Origin: Candidatus Faecalibacterium faecigallinarum
GTDB lineage: Bacteria; Bacillota; Clostridia; Oscillospirales; Ruminococcaceae
Reading direction: 5' to 3'
DNA length: 64,000 bases
Assembly (NCBI GenBank): GCA_019119685.1
Contig: DWWN01000047.1
Coordinates: 25,631 to 89,630, forward strand
The notes beneath the pieces were generated by a model that was not told the DNA's origin, searched no databases, and saw only the letters and a list, made by a program, of their open reading frames with translations. The position numbers were made by a program, and so were the translations under genes. The stretch's first letter is position 1, and every line of letters begins with the position of its first letter. Positions 51,017-60,312 of this stretch are shown here, piece after piece.

Positions 51017-51721
51017 TCAGCCCTCCTTCACGATCACGGTGACGAAATAGCCCGCGTCCAGCGCCGCGCCGGCGTCGGGGCCGTCCAGGCCGGACAGGGC
51101 CAGCTCGCCGGGCAGGCCGCAGTTGGCCACCAGCGCGCTGCGCCCGGCCAGCCCCTCGGCCCGCAACGCCTTGAGCACGGCGGGCAGGCGGCGGGCGCTC
51201 TTCATCAAGATTTTGGTCCCCGGCTGGCCGAGGGCGGCGGAAAGGTCCTCCTCCTCGGCGGCGGGGTAGATGTGCAGCGGGGTGTCGATGCCGGTCAGGC
51301 TGGTGTTCAGCCGGGCCGCCGCCGCGCAGAAGCTGGGCACCCCCGCCACCCGGGCGGTGGCAAAGCCCTCGGCCGCCAGCTGTTCCAGCAGATAGGAACA
51401 GGTGGCGTAGATGGACACGTCCCCGATGTTCACCATGGCCACGTCGAGGCCCGCTTCCAGCTTTTGGCGTACCAGCGCCGCGGCCGCCTGCTGGGCCGCT
51501 GCCCGTTTGGCCGGGTCGGGGGACATCGAAAAGTCGAGCGGCAGGATCTCCTTGCCCGCGAGGTCCACCGCCTGCCGGGTGATGTCCAGGGCCACCATCC
51601 TGCCGCCGGCGGTGCGGGGCGCGGCCACCACCGGGCACGCCCCGATGACCCGCGCCGCCTTCAGGGTCAGCAGCTCGGGGTCCCCCGGGCCGACGCCCAC
51701 TGCGTAAAACGTACCACTCAT
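51017..51721 (-). CDS. cobI: Precorrin-2/cobalt-factor II C20-methyltransferase
   Basis: MSGTFYAVGVGPGDPELLTLKA...NIGDVSIYATCSYL. Confidence 0.94.
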   Translation of the reverse strand: MSGTFYAVGVGPGDPELLTLKAARVIGACPVVAAPRTAGGRMVALDITRQAVDLAGKEILPLDFSMSPDPAKRAAAQQAAAALVRQKLEAGLDVAMVNIGDVSIYATCSYLLEQLAAEGFATARVAGVPSFCAAAARLNTSLTGIDTPLHIYPAAEEEDLSAALGQPGTKILMKSARRLPAVLKALRAEGLAGRSALVANCGLPGELALSGLDGPDAGAALDAGYFVTVIVKEG

Positions 51722-52866
51722 TGCCTGTCGTTCCTCCATTGTCCGATCAGTTCCAGGGCGGCGGGGCTGGCGCCCAGCGGCCCGTATTCGTTGGAAAACA
51801 GTTCCACCCCCACCCGGTAAGCCCCTGCGGCCCGCCGCTCGAGGTGGCGCTGGGCCGCCGCCGTCAGGCTGTCGAGGACGGCCGCCCGCAGCCCCGCGGT
51901 ATCCAGCAGGGCGATGCAGGCGTCGGTGGTGGGGGCGTCCAGCAAAGCCCGGCACAGCGCGGTGGACGCCCCGGCCGCGGCGGCGTGGGCGCAGAACAGT
52001 TCGGTGCGGCAGTCGGCGCTGCGGGAGTGGGTGTTCATGATCCCGCCCGCCAGCTTGACCAGCTTGCCGATGTGCCCCACCAAAAGCACCGCGCTGAACC
52101 CCTCGGCGGCCGCCATGTCCAGCGCTTCCCCGATGAAGTTGGAGCACCGGACCACCGGCACGCCCAGCGCGTCGAGGCCGTTTGCGGCCAGAAAATCCGC
52201 CCCGTAGTTGCCGGGGGTCAAGATCAGGCGGCCCTGGGGGCAGGCGCAGAAAGCCTGCCGCAGCTCCACCCCGATGGTGTCCACGATGGCCTGTTCGCTC
52301 ATGGGTTCCACCACCCCCGAGGTGCCCAGGACGGACAGCCCGCCCTCGATGCCAAGCAGGGGGTTGAAGGTGCGGCGGGCCCGCTCGGCCCCGCCGGGGA
52401 TGGAGACGACCACCTCGGCCCCGCCGGCCGCCCCGGCGGCGTCCAGCTCGGCCTGCACCGCCCCGGCGATCATCCGGCGGGGCACCCGGTTAATGGCCGC
52501 GGCCCCCACCGGCTGATCCAGGCCGGGCCGGGTCACGCGGCCCACCCCTTCGCCGCCGTCGATGCGGATCTCCGGCGCTTCGATCCGGCGGACCGCCGCC
52601 CAGACCAGCATCCCGTCGGTGACGTCGGCGTCGTCCCCGGCGTCCTTGCGGACGGCGCAGCGGGCCGTCCCCTCTGCTGCTTCCAGCGCGGCGGGCTCGA
52701 CCTCCACCGGCCAGCCCTTGGGGGTGCGCAGGCAAAGCAAAGCAGGCCGCTGCCCTGTCAGCAGCAGCCTGGCAGCCCCCGCCGCGGCCAACGCCGCACA
52801 GGTGCCGGTGGTGTAGCCGCAGCGCAGCATCTTCTGCCCGCTGCGGATATAGTGTTCAAAAGCCAT
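51718..52866 (-). CDS. cbiD: Cobalt-precorrin-5B C1-methyltransferase
   Basis: LRCGYTTGTCAALAAAGAA...VGHIGKLVKLAGGIMNTHS. Confidence 0.96.
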   Translation of the reverse strand: MAFEHYIRSGQKMLRCGYTTGTCAALAAAGAARLLLTGQRPALLCLRTPKGWPVEVEPAALEAAEGTARCAVRKDAGDDADVTDGMLVWAAVRRIEAPEIRIDGGEGVGRVTRPGLDQPVGAAAINRVPRRMIAGAVQAELDAAGAAGGAEVVVSIPGGAERARRTFNPLLGIEGGLSVLGTSGVVEPMSEQAIVDTIGVELRQAFCACPQGRLILTPGNYGADFLAANGLDALGVPVVRCSNFIGEALDMAAAEGFSAVLLVGHIGKLVKLAGGIMNTHSRSADCRTELFCAHAAAAGASTALCRALLDAPTTDACIALLDTAGLRAAVLDSLTAAAQRHLERRAAGAYRVGVELFSNEYGPLGASPAALELIGQWRNDRQ

Positions 52867-53640
52867 TCAATCAACCAGTTCTTCGCACAGGCGGTCCGCA
52901 TACATCTGCCGGACGGCCTGCTCCGCGGCCAGGCCGTGCAAAACGCACTCCACCTGATAGCCTTCCGCCGCGAGGACGTTCTTCCAACTGTCGGGGCCGT
53001 CCCCGGCCATATCGTTCAGGACGTGGTCCCCAGCGGCCAGCATCAGGGGGGCCAGCTTGACCCGGCTGACGCCGGGCCGGACCGCCAGCTGCCCGCAGAC
53101 TTCCGCCAGGGTGGGCCAGCCTTCCACCGTGCCCACCCGGATATCGGGCCGGCCGGCCAGGTCAAAGACGGCCTGCATGGCCGGATAGACCAGGTTGGCC
53201 CCGGCCGTGGTGCCGTGGCCCATCAGGACAACCGCCTGCCCCTCCTGCGCCGGATACAGCCCGGCCAGGATGCCGGCCAGCTGCCGCACCGCGGCGGTGC
53301 CGTCCAGCAGAGGGCGTCCCACCCGCAGCCGGGCAAAGCCGGACGCCATAGCCCCGGCTTCGGCTTTCAGCTTGTCGTACTCGACGCCGCACAAAAAGTG
53401 GGTGGGCTGGACAAAGACCTCCTCCACCCCGGCGGCTTTCAGGCGGGACAAAGCCCCGGCTACGCTGTCCACCGGCTGGCCCCGTCCGGCCAGGATGCGG
53501 CGGACCATGCCGCTGGTGTACGCCCGGGCCATGGTCCAGCCCGGCGCGGCGTCGGCCAGCGCGGCTTCCAGCGCGGCCAGCTCCTGGGCGGCATGGGGCA
53601 CGGTGGTGCCGAAGCCGGCGGCGAGAAGCGCTTGTTTCAT
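52867..53640 (-). CDS. cbiK: Sirohydrochlorin cobaltochelatase
   Basis: ALLAAGFGTTVPHAAQEL...VLMGHGTTAGANLVYPAM...APLMLAAGDHVLNDMAGD. Confidence 0.94.
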   Translation of the reverse strand: MKQALLAAGFGTTVPHAAQELAALEAALADAAPGWTMARAYTSGMVRRILAGRGQPVDSVAGALSRLKAAGVEEVFVQPTHFLCGVEYDKLKAEAGAMASGFARLRVGRPLLDGTAAVRQLAGILAGLYPAQEGQAVVLMGHGTTAGANLVYPAMQAVFDLAGRPDIRVGTVEGWPTLAEVCGQLAVRPGVSRVKLAPLMLAAGDHVLNDMAGDGPDSWKNVLAAEGYQVECVLHGLAAEQAVRQMYADRLCEELVD

Positions 53641-53665
53641 AAAAATGGTTCCTTTCATTCAAAAC

Positions 53666-53697
53666 GCCCCTGCTCTTCCCGGAGAAGGGCAGGGGGC
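53666..53697 (-). terminator. Terminator- or attenuator-like hairpin between dus and cbiK
   Basis: Minus GCCCCCTGCCCTTC...GAAGAGCAGGGGC followed by GTTTTG. Confidence 0.5.
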
Positions 53698-53709
53698 AGC
53701 TTGTTTTAT

Positions 53710-54711
53710 TCAATCCGTAAGTTTGCGCTGGGCCGTGAACACCGTGTCGATCAGGCTGTCCAGGTCGGACAGATAGGTCAGGCTGCAGGCGGCGCGGCGG
53801 AGGGCGGCGGCGCCCTTCAGGCCCTTCATATAGTGGATGGCCTGGGCCCGGGCCTGGGGCATGGCGGTGTACTCCCCTTTCAGGTCCACCATTTCCTCCA
53901 CCTGGCGGCGGAGGGCGTTCATCCTCGCCTGCAGGTTGGGGGCAGGGGGCTCGGGCAGGCCCTCGATGGCGGCGTTGACCCGCTCGAACAGCCAAGGGTC
54001 GCCCAGGGCGGCCCGTGCGATCATCACGCCGTCGCAGCCGGTCTGGCGCAGCATGGCCAACGCGTCCTCGGGCGACGCAATGTCCCCGTTGCCGATCACC
54101 GGGATCTCCACCGCCTCTTTCACTGCCCGGATGATATTGAGGTCGATGCCGGGGATGTACATTTGGGCCCGGGTGCGGGCGTGGACGGTGATGAGGGCCG
54201 CGCCGGCCTGCTGGCAGGCTTTGGCGCACTCCACGGCGGTGACGTGTTCATCGTCCCAGCCCTTGCGCATTTTGACTGTAACGGGCCGGGAGGTGTGGGC
54301 CTTGACCTGGGCCACGATCTCGCCGCACAGCTCGGGGTGGAGCATCAGCTTGCTGCCCGCCCCGCCCGAGACGATCTTGGGCGCGGGGCAGCCCATATTG
54401 ATGTCCAGAAAGTCGAAGTCCTCCCCTTCGATCATGGCGGCGGCCTGGCCCATGATCTCGGGCACCTCGCCAAACAGCTGCACGCCGTAGGGCGCGCCCT
54501 TGGTGGCGGGCCGCAGCAGACTGAGGGTCTTGTGGTCGCGGTAGGTCAGGGCGCGGCTGGACACCATCTCGCTGACGGTGAAGCCCGCCCCATGCTCGGC
54601 CATCAGGCGGCGGCAGGGCGCGTCGGTAAAGCCCGCCATCGGCCCGAACACGGCCTTGTGGGGCAGGGTGAGCGCCCCGATGCGGATCGGTTCCATGGGT
54701 TCTCCTGTCAT
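53710..54711 (-). CDS. dus: tRNA-dihydrouridine synthase
   Basis: AVFGPMAGFTDAPCRRL...DINMGCPAPKIVSGGAGSKLM. Confidence 0.95.
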   Translation of the reverse strand: MTGEPMEPIRIGALTLPHKAVFGPMAGFTDAPCRRLMAEHGAGFTVSEMVSSRALTYRDHKTLSLLRPATKGAPYGVQLFGEVPEIMGQAAAMIEGEDFDFLDINMGCPAPKIVSGGAGSKLMLHPELCGEIVAQVKAHTSRPVTVKMRKGWDDEHVTAVECAKACQQAGAALITVHARTRAQMYIPGIDLNIIRAVKEAVEIPVIGNGDIASPEDALAMLRQTGCDGVMIARAALGDPWLFERVNAAIEGLPEPPAPNLQARMNALRRQVEEMVDLKGEYTAMPQARAQAIHYMKGLKGAAALRRAACSLTYLSDLDSLIDTVFTAQRKLTD

Positions 54712-55403
54712 TCTTTTTTCTCTGCGGCAGGCGCGGAGGCCGGCTCCCCCAGGTGGATGCGGGCCAGGGTCTGCTCGGCCTTGTCCCGGGCCAGCTCCAG
54801 ATGGTGGGTCAGGGCGGCGGCAGCGCCGTCCCAGTCCCCTTCCAGCGCCGGGCGGAGGATCGCCAGATGTTCCTCACAGGTCGCCGTGCGGCTGATCATC
54901 CCCACTTTGCCCGTCATGATGCGGAAACGGGTGTTCTGCCCGGTGATGGAATCATGGGCCGAGCGGAGGTACTTATTGGGCAGCGTGCTGATGAGCAGGT
55001 CGTGGAACGCGTCATCCGCCGCGTAAAAGTCGGGGATCGTCTCGGGGTTCTCCATCAGGTAGACGAACTTTTCCAGTTCCTCCCTGGGCAGCAGGCTGCC
55101 GTAGACCCGCAGGGCGTAGGGCTCGACCAGCAGCCGCACCTCGTAAATGCTGTGGACGTCCTCGTCGGTGATGGGGGAGACCATCAGGCCCTTTTTGGGC
55201 AGAATGGCGATCAGCCCCTCCTGCTCCAGCCGGCCCAGAGCGTCCCGCATGGGGGTGCGGCTGATGTTGCCCATCTCAGCGCAGAGTTTCTGCTCGTTCA
55301 AAAACTGGCTGGGGGCATACTCGCAGCTCAAGATCCTGCTCTTTAAGTAGTGGTAAGCCTGCAGCTTCAAGCTGGGCTTTGCGGTCGTGTCTGTCTCTTT
55401 CAT
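54708..55403 (-). CDS. GntR family transcriptional regulator (FCD)
   Basis: N-terminal wHTH LNEQKLCAEMGNISRTPMRDALGRLEQEGLI, C-terminal FCD. Confidence 0.92.
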   Translation of the reverse strand: MKETDTTAKPSLKLQAYHYLKSRILSCEYAPSQFLNEQKLCAEMGNISRTPMRDALGRLEQEGLIAILPKKGLMVSPITDEDVHSIYEVRLLVEPYALRVYGSLLPREELEKFVYLMENPETIPDFYAADDAFHDLLISTLPNKYLRSAHDSITGQNTRFRIMTGKVGMISRTATCEEHLAILRPALEGDWDGAAAALTHHLELARDKAEQTLARIHLGEPASAPAAEKKE

Positions 55404-55539
55404 GTCCTTCTCTGCCTTCCATATCCTGCGGGTCTCTCACAACCGCCCGCACTGGCCGGCCCTGCTGCCGGCGCTTCAAGCCGCTGGCCCTATGCGGTGC
55501 TCCGTTTGGCCGGCATGCTCTTTCATTTTATTATTTCAC

Positions 55540-55554
55540 AATTCCGTCGGAATT
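55540..55554. promoter_or_regulatory. Candidate operator palindrome upstream of gntR
   Basis: AATTCCG-T-CGGAATT in the spacer of minus TTGTAA (55553-55558) -17- AATAAT (55530-55535). Confidence 0.5.
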
Positions 55555-55781
55555 ACAAGGTTTCGGGCGAGGTTTCTCTTTCCTTCCACATTTTATACAA
55601 AAAAAACGCCCTGCTTTTTCCGCTTTTGCGCAAGTTTTGTGTACTCTGTTCAAACAGTTGTGCATTCTGCCCGGCCTGCGCCTTTGGCGCGGTCCCGCCA
55701 CGGAGCGGCGGCGTTTTTGACAGCCCAGCGCGGCCATGCTATACTAGGGTATATCTCAACAAAGGAAGTGTACCCCTCTCC

Positions 55782-56231
55782 ATGGCACGCAGCACCAGCT
55801 ACAACACCCGCACCCGGCAGCTCATCCTGGACTACCTGACCGCCAACCGGCGGCACGCCGTCAGCGCCGCCGACATCGTCGCCCACCTGGAGGCCGAGGG
55901 CGAACGCACCAACCCCACCACCGTCTACCGCTATCTGGACAAGCTGGCCGGCGAGCACCGGGTGATGAAGTACGTCGCCGGCAAGGGCGAGCGGGCCGTC
56001 TACCAGTACGCCGACGAGGCCCACCACTGCCACGAGCACATCCACCTCAAGTGCACCTGCTGCGGCGAGATCTTCCACATGGACTGCCATTTCATGGACG
56101 AGGTGCGCCAGCACCTGCTGGCCGAGCATGGCTTCACCCTCCAGTGCGAGGGCAGCATCCTGTACGGCGTCTGCCGCCGATGCGCCGGACAGCAGCCGCC
56201 GGAGCAGGACGCGCCTTCCGGCAAACCCTGA
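55782..56231 (+). CDS. Fur family transcriptional regulator
   Basis: TTVYRYLDKLAGEHRVMKY...HIHLKCTCCGEIFHMDC and CRRC metal sites. Confidence 0.93.
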   Translation: MARSTSYNTRTRQLILDYLTANRRHAVSAADIVAHLEAEGERTNPTTVYRYLDKLAGEHRVMKYVAGKGERAVYQYADEAHHCHEHIHLKCTCCGEIFHMDCHFMDEVRQHLLAEHGFTLQCEGSILYGVCRRCAGQQPPEQDAPSGKP

Positions 56232-56269
56232 CAAAAACCGCCCGCAGGGACGTTCCCCGCGGGCGGTTT

Positions 56270-56599
56270 CTATTTGGTCCGGCCGCAGTCTTTGCAGAAA
56301 GCGGCGGCCGATGTATTCAGGGTCCCGCAGTCCGGGCAGTACCAGCGGCCGTCGGGCAGAGGGTCCGCCGGCACGGCCGGCTTCTTCTGCCGCCCCGGCG
56401 CGGGTCTCGGCCCCAGCACGGTATAAAGGGCCGCAAAGTTGCTGTCCCGGCGGCCCGCGCCGGCCAGGCTGCTCGGGTCCCAGGAGCGGATCTCATCCCG
56501 CAGGGTATGCCGCGGCCTGAGCGCGCAGCCGCAGCGCTGGCAGTACCGGACGCCCGCGGCGTTCGGGTGGCCGCACCGGCCGCAGACAAGAGCTTGCAC
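56270..56599 (-). CDS. Double zinc-ribbon protein
   Basis: CGRCGHPNAAGVRYCQRCG and CPDCGTLNTSAAAFCKDCG. Confidence 0.85.
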   Translation of the reverse strand: MQALVCGRCGHPNAAGVRYCQRCGCALRPRHTLRDEIRSWDPSSLAGAGRRDSNFAALYTVLGPRPAPGRQKKPAVPADPLPDGRWYCPDCGTLNTSAAAFCKDCGRTK

Positions 56600-56617
56600 G
56601 GCAGGGCACCTCCCTTT

Positions 56618-57496
56618 TCAGTCCGCAAAGGAAACATCCACACTGCCAAGACGGACGTGGAAGTCGATGGACTTGCCGCTGCCGTCCCCGGGCTGGTCTT
56701 TCAGACTGCTCACGCCCCAGTCCCAGTCGAGGTCCACCGAGATGCGGTAGGCCGCCTGGTCTCCCTGCAGGGTGCCCTGGATGCTCCCCGTCGTTACTTC
56801 GCACTTGTACACCGAGGCACTGGCCTTTTCAAAGCCGATGCTGCCGGTTTTCAAGCCGGCCTGAAGGGTCCCGGCTGTCACGTTCCGGAATTTGATTTTG
56901 CCGTTGCCAGCCTCTGTCCGGAGCGTGCCGGCTGTCACATCCATGGCCAGCGTGCTCCCGTTTTCTATTTTGGTTTGGACCGTGTCCGCCTTTACATTTT
57001 GGACCGCGACGTTTCCGTTCTTCACCTCAGCCTGGAGCGCATCCGTCTCCACATCCGCAAACCGAATGCCGCCATTGTCCACTTCGGCGCAAAGGCTTGC
57101 ATACGTTTTTGCAGGCAGGGTGACGGTGATGGTATTATCGTAGGTGCGTCCGTATGTAGTATGGACACCGAAGCGGTCGGTTTCCCGGCTGTAAACTTCT
57201 TCCGGCTCGATCGCATCCACATCGACGGTCAACACACCATCTTTGACGGAAAAGCCATAGGTGTATGTCCCTTTGCTGTCGGCGGCGGATTCCACCGTGA
57301 TTTTGTCGGTCTGGCCCGCCTGGATCACCAGCCTTGCGTTTTCCACGTTGGCCTCCACCGCGCTGACCGGCTGGGCCGTCTCATATTGCAGGATGCGGGC
57401 TTCTTCCGCTTCGGCGGCGGACGCCGGCAGGATGCATCCCCAGACAAGCCCCGCCGCCAAAACGGCGGAACCGATACGTTTGGCAAGCCTTGTCAT
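56618..57496 (-). CDS. DUF4097-type beta-strand repeat exported protein
   Basis: Signal peptide; repetitive beta pattern (VQTKIENGSTLAMDVTAGTLRTEAGNGKIKF). Confidence 0.82.
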   Translation of the reverse strand: MTRLAKRIGSAVLAAGLVWGCILPASAAEAEEARILQYETAQPVSAVEANVENARLVIQAGQTDKITVESAADSKGTYTYGFSVKDGVLTVDVDAIEPEEVYSRETDRFGVHTTYGRTYDNTITVTLPAKTYASLCAEVDNGGIRFADVETDALQAEVKNGNVAVQNVKADTVQTKIENGSTLAMDVTAGTLRTEAGNGKIKFRNVTAGTLQAGLKTGSIGFEKASASVYKCEVTTGSIQGTLQGDQAAYRISVDLDWDWGVSSLKDQPGDGSGKSIDFHVRLGSVDVSFAD

Positions 57497-57511
57497 GGTT
57501 CCTTCCTCCTC

Positions 57512-58273
57512 TCAGGCAGTGAAATCAACGTCAATATCTCCGTGCTCCATATTGAAGGCCAGCGCGTGAACGCCGTCGCCGATCTGGGCGCGCAGGTTGC
57601 TGTCACCATATTCAACGGCGGTCGAGGTCGAATAGCTGCTCTGACTGCCTGCGATGGTGCCGGTGACATCGCCGTACTTTGTCGTACCCTCGCACTGAGT
57701 CACAGCCGCCTGGTCAAACACGACGTCGCCGTACTTGCTTTCAAGCGTAAGTTTCTGCGGCTGGGCGCCGGACAGCACGATGTCCCCGTACTCGGTGGTC
57801 AGCCAGGCGGTCTGGCTCTGGACATCCCGCATCCGAATGTTATCGTGGCCGACTTTGACCCGGATGCTGTCGTACAGTTTACTCGGCAGGGTGACGGTGA
57901 TCGTGTTCTTCAAAATGCTCCCGTACTGGTTCAGGAACCGGAAGGGGCCGATCTGGATGTAGTCGCGGAATTCCTCTCCCTCGATGCCCTCCACATTTAC
58001 CTTCAGCACGCCGTCCGCCACCGTGCAGTCGTAGCTGTACTCGCCCTTGGCGTCTGCGGCGGACTCCACCGTGATGCGGTCGGTCTGCCCCGGCTGGATG
58101 ACCACATCGGCGTATTCCGTATCCACCACCACTGAGCTGACTGGCTCGGCCGTCTCATACTGGAGGATGCGGGGTTCTTCTTCCGCTTCGGCGGCGGACG
58201 CCGGCAGGATGCACCCGCACACCAGCCCCGCCGCCAGAACGGCGGAACACATACGTTTTGCAAGCTTTCTCAT
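57512..58273 (-). CDS. DUF4097-type beta-strand repeat exported protein (paralog)
   Basis: Near-identical signal region to 56618..57496; TEYGDIVLSGAQPQKLTLESKYGDVVFDQ. Confidence 0.82.
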   Translation of the reverse strand: MRKLAKRMCSAVLAAGLVCGCILPASAAEAEEEPRILQYETAEPVSSVVVDTEYADVVIQPGQTDRITVESAADAKGEYSYDCTVADGVLKVNVEGIEGEEFRDYIQIGPFRFLNQYGSILKNTITVTLPSKLYDSIRVKVGHDNIRMRDVQSQTAWLTTEYGDIVLSGAQPQKLTLESKYGDVVFDQAAVTQCEGTTKYGDVTGTIAGSQSSYSTSTAVEYGDSNLRAQIGDGVHALAFNMEHGDIDVDFTA

Positions 58274-58336
58274 TTTTTCTACCTCCTGTTCGTGATGCGG
58301 GCGGCGGAGCGGGCGCTCCGCTTTCTTCTGTAAAGC

Positions 58337-58364
58337 AGTATAACGCTACCCCCCCCGGTGTCAA
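58337..58364 (-). promoter_or_regulatory. Promoter with G8 homopolymer in the spacer
   Basis: Minus TTGACA (58359-58364) - CCGGGGGGGGTAGCGT (16 nt) - TATACT (58337-58342). Confidence 0.8.
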
Positions 58365-58490
58365 GAGGGAGTTTAGCGTTCTGTCCTTTTTGCTTTCTTT
58401 TGGAAAGCCGGCCCGTTTTTTCAGTATAGCACAAACGGGGCCGTCTGTGGGCGTTTTGCAGTGAAATGGGGGTTTTTTGCTGTGAAATGG

Positions 58491-59690
58491 TTATTCCTTA
58501 ACCATTTCGTAGATGTCCGCGCCGCCCCAGTGCTCGAAGTAGCCCCGCAGCTCGAAGTTTTTGTTCCACTTGTCCTGCGGGTAGTCGCCGTAGCGGCGGC
58601 GGACGTCCTCCATCCGGGCGGCCATGTCCACCGGGCCGTCGGTGCCGGCCAGCGTGTCGCAGAGCTGGATGAGGCGGTCGTAGTCGTCGTAGGTGACGGC
58701 GGAAAGGGCGGCGTCCAGCTCGGCTACCGCCTCGGGCGGGATGTCGTAGTTGCCGATGTAGGCGCCCAGCCGCTGCACCTGGAATGAATGGGTCAGACAG
58801 ATGCGGGCCACATCGTCGTAGCCCAGCTCGTTCATATACTTCCAGCCATAATAGACGTGGCAGAGGTGGCCGTCGCCGTACCACCGGCCGATGTCGTGCA
58901 GCAGGCCCAGCACATACGCCTTGTCCGGGTCGAGGCCGGGGCACCGGGCCGCGATCTTTTCGGCGCAGCGGGCCGCGGTGCGGCAGTGGTCGTCCCAGCG
59001 GCCATGGGTCTTGCTCACCTGGTCGTAGCGGGCTTTGGCGCCGGCCAGGATGCGTTCGGCTTCCTCACGGGCAGGATACATAGCGGTCTCTCCTTTCTTC
59101 GGCGGCGCGGGCAGGGCCTCGATGTTCTGGGCCGCCCGGCTGATGGCCCCCAGCGTCTGCACCAGGGTGCGGTCGTCCACCCGGCCGCTGTTGTTTTTGT
59201 ATGCGCTGAAGCCCCCCTGCACGCAGAAGGACAGCAGCACCCGGCGCACCGGCTTGTCCCAGTATGCGGGGTCCTCCCGCAGGACCGTTTCCGCCAGGCC
59301 CTGCTCGATGCGGTCCACCAGCAGGACCTTGCGCCCGCCGTGGAACAGGGTCTCCACCAGGCGCTCGTTGTCCACAAAAGCCTCGTACAGCCGCCGGGTC
59401 AGCTGCTCGGGACGCAGCCGCAGGTCCTCGGGGCTGATCTGCCCCGCGCTGGCCAGGATGGACTGGACCAGCTCTTCCTCCATGGCGGCGGCCAGGGCGT
59501 ACAGGTCGGCGTAATGGGCGTAAAAGGTGGACTTGTTGATGCCGGCCTTTTCGCACAGATCCCGCACCCGGATCTTTTCCAGGGGCTTTTGGGCCCGCAG
59601 GGCCAGAAAGGCTTCCCGGATGGCCCGCCGGGTGCGGACGATGCGCCGGTCCACCGGGTCCCCCTGTTGTTTTCCTACTTTTTTAGACAT
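58491..59690 (-). CDS. TetR-type HTH fused in frame to HD-domain phosphohydrolase (or two products from one frame)
   Basis: N-term RTRRAIREAFLAL...LCEKAGINKSTFYAHYADL; C-term HGRWDDHCRTAA...LGLLHDIGRW; internal SD + ATG at 59081. Confidence 0.8.
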   Translation of the reverse strand: MSKKVGKQQGDPVDRRIVRTRRAIREAFLALRAQKPLEKIRVRDLCEKAGINKSTFYAHYADLYALAAAMEEELVQSILASAGQISPEDLRLRPEQLTRRLYEAFVDNERLVETLFHGGRKVLLVDRIEQGLAETVLREDPAYWDKPVRRVLLSFCVQGGFSAYKNNSGRVDDRTLVQTLGAISRAAQNIEALPAPPKKGETAMYPAREEAERILAGAKARYDQVSKTHGRWDDHCRTAARCAEKIAARCPGLDPDKAYVLGLLHDIGRWYGDGHLCHVYYGWKYMNELGYDDVARICLTHSFQVQRLGAYIGNYDIPPEAVAELDAALSAVTYDDYDRLIQLCDTLAGTDGPVDMAARMEDVRRRYGDYPQDKWNKNFELRGYFEHWGGADIYEMVKE

Positions 59691-59779
59691 TCGTCGGTTA
59701 TCCAACTCTTTTCTGTTTTTGCCGCTGGACAAGCCCTCCCGCTCCCGATACAATAGGAGGTAGAGGGGACGGAAAAGTC

Positions 59780-60298
59780 TTACTCTTTCTCGTACAGCAC
59801 CCCGGCCTCGGCCAGGGCTGCCTGGATGCGGCGGAAGGCCGCCTCGTCGGCGCAGCGGATGGTGTGCAGGTGGACCCCGCCGGTCATGCGGGACAGCAGA
59901 CTGGCGGGCGAGCCCTCGGCCTGGCGGACGAAGGCGTCCGCATCGTACCGGCTGGCCACGTTCAGGTTGGCGCGTATCTCGCCGTAGAGGGCGTTTTCCA
60001 CAATGACGTCCACCACCACGCCCCCCTGGTCCACCACGGCGTACAGCTCGCGGCGCATCCCCTCGGTGGTGCTGTGGCAGCAGGCAGCCAGGCCGGTATA
60101 ACCGGCGGCCGCCGCCCGCAGCAGATAGCCCCGCGGGGTGGCGTCGATCTGGGCGCCGGCGGCCCGCAGCAGGGCCACATCCCCCACCACGATCTGCCTT
60201 GACACCCCCAGCTGCCCCGCCAGCGTCGAAGCGCTGACCGGCCCGCTGCTCTGGCCCAGTTTTTGCAGGATGGCTTCCCGCCGGGCAGATGCGTTCAT
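59780..60298 (-). CDS. HTH + 3H domain transcriptional repressor (NiaR-like)
   Basis: RREAILQKLGQSSGPVSASTLAGQLGVSRQIVVGDVALLRAAG plus 3H region (H residues in CCHSTTEG, GGVHLHT). Confidence 0.85.
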   Translation of the reverse strand: MNASARREAILQKLGQSSGPVSASTLAGQLGVSRQIVVGDVALLRAAGAQIDATPRGYLLRAAAAGYTGLAACCHSTTEGMRRELYAVVDQGGVVVDVIVENALYGEIRANLNVASRYDADAFVRQAEGSPASLLSRMTGGVHLHTIRCADEAAFRRIQAALAEAGVLYEKE

Positions 60299-60312
60299 GC
60301 AGGCACCTCCCT

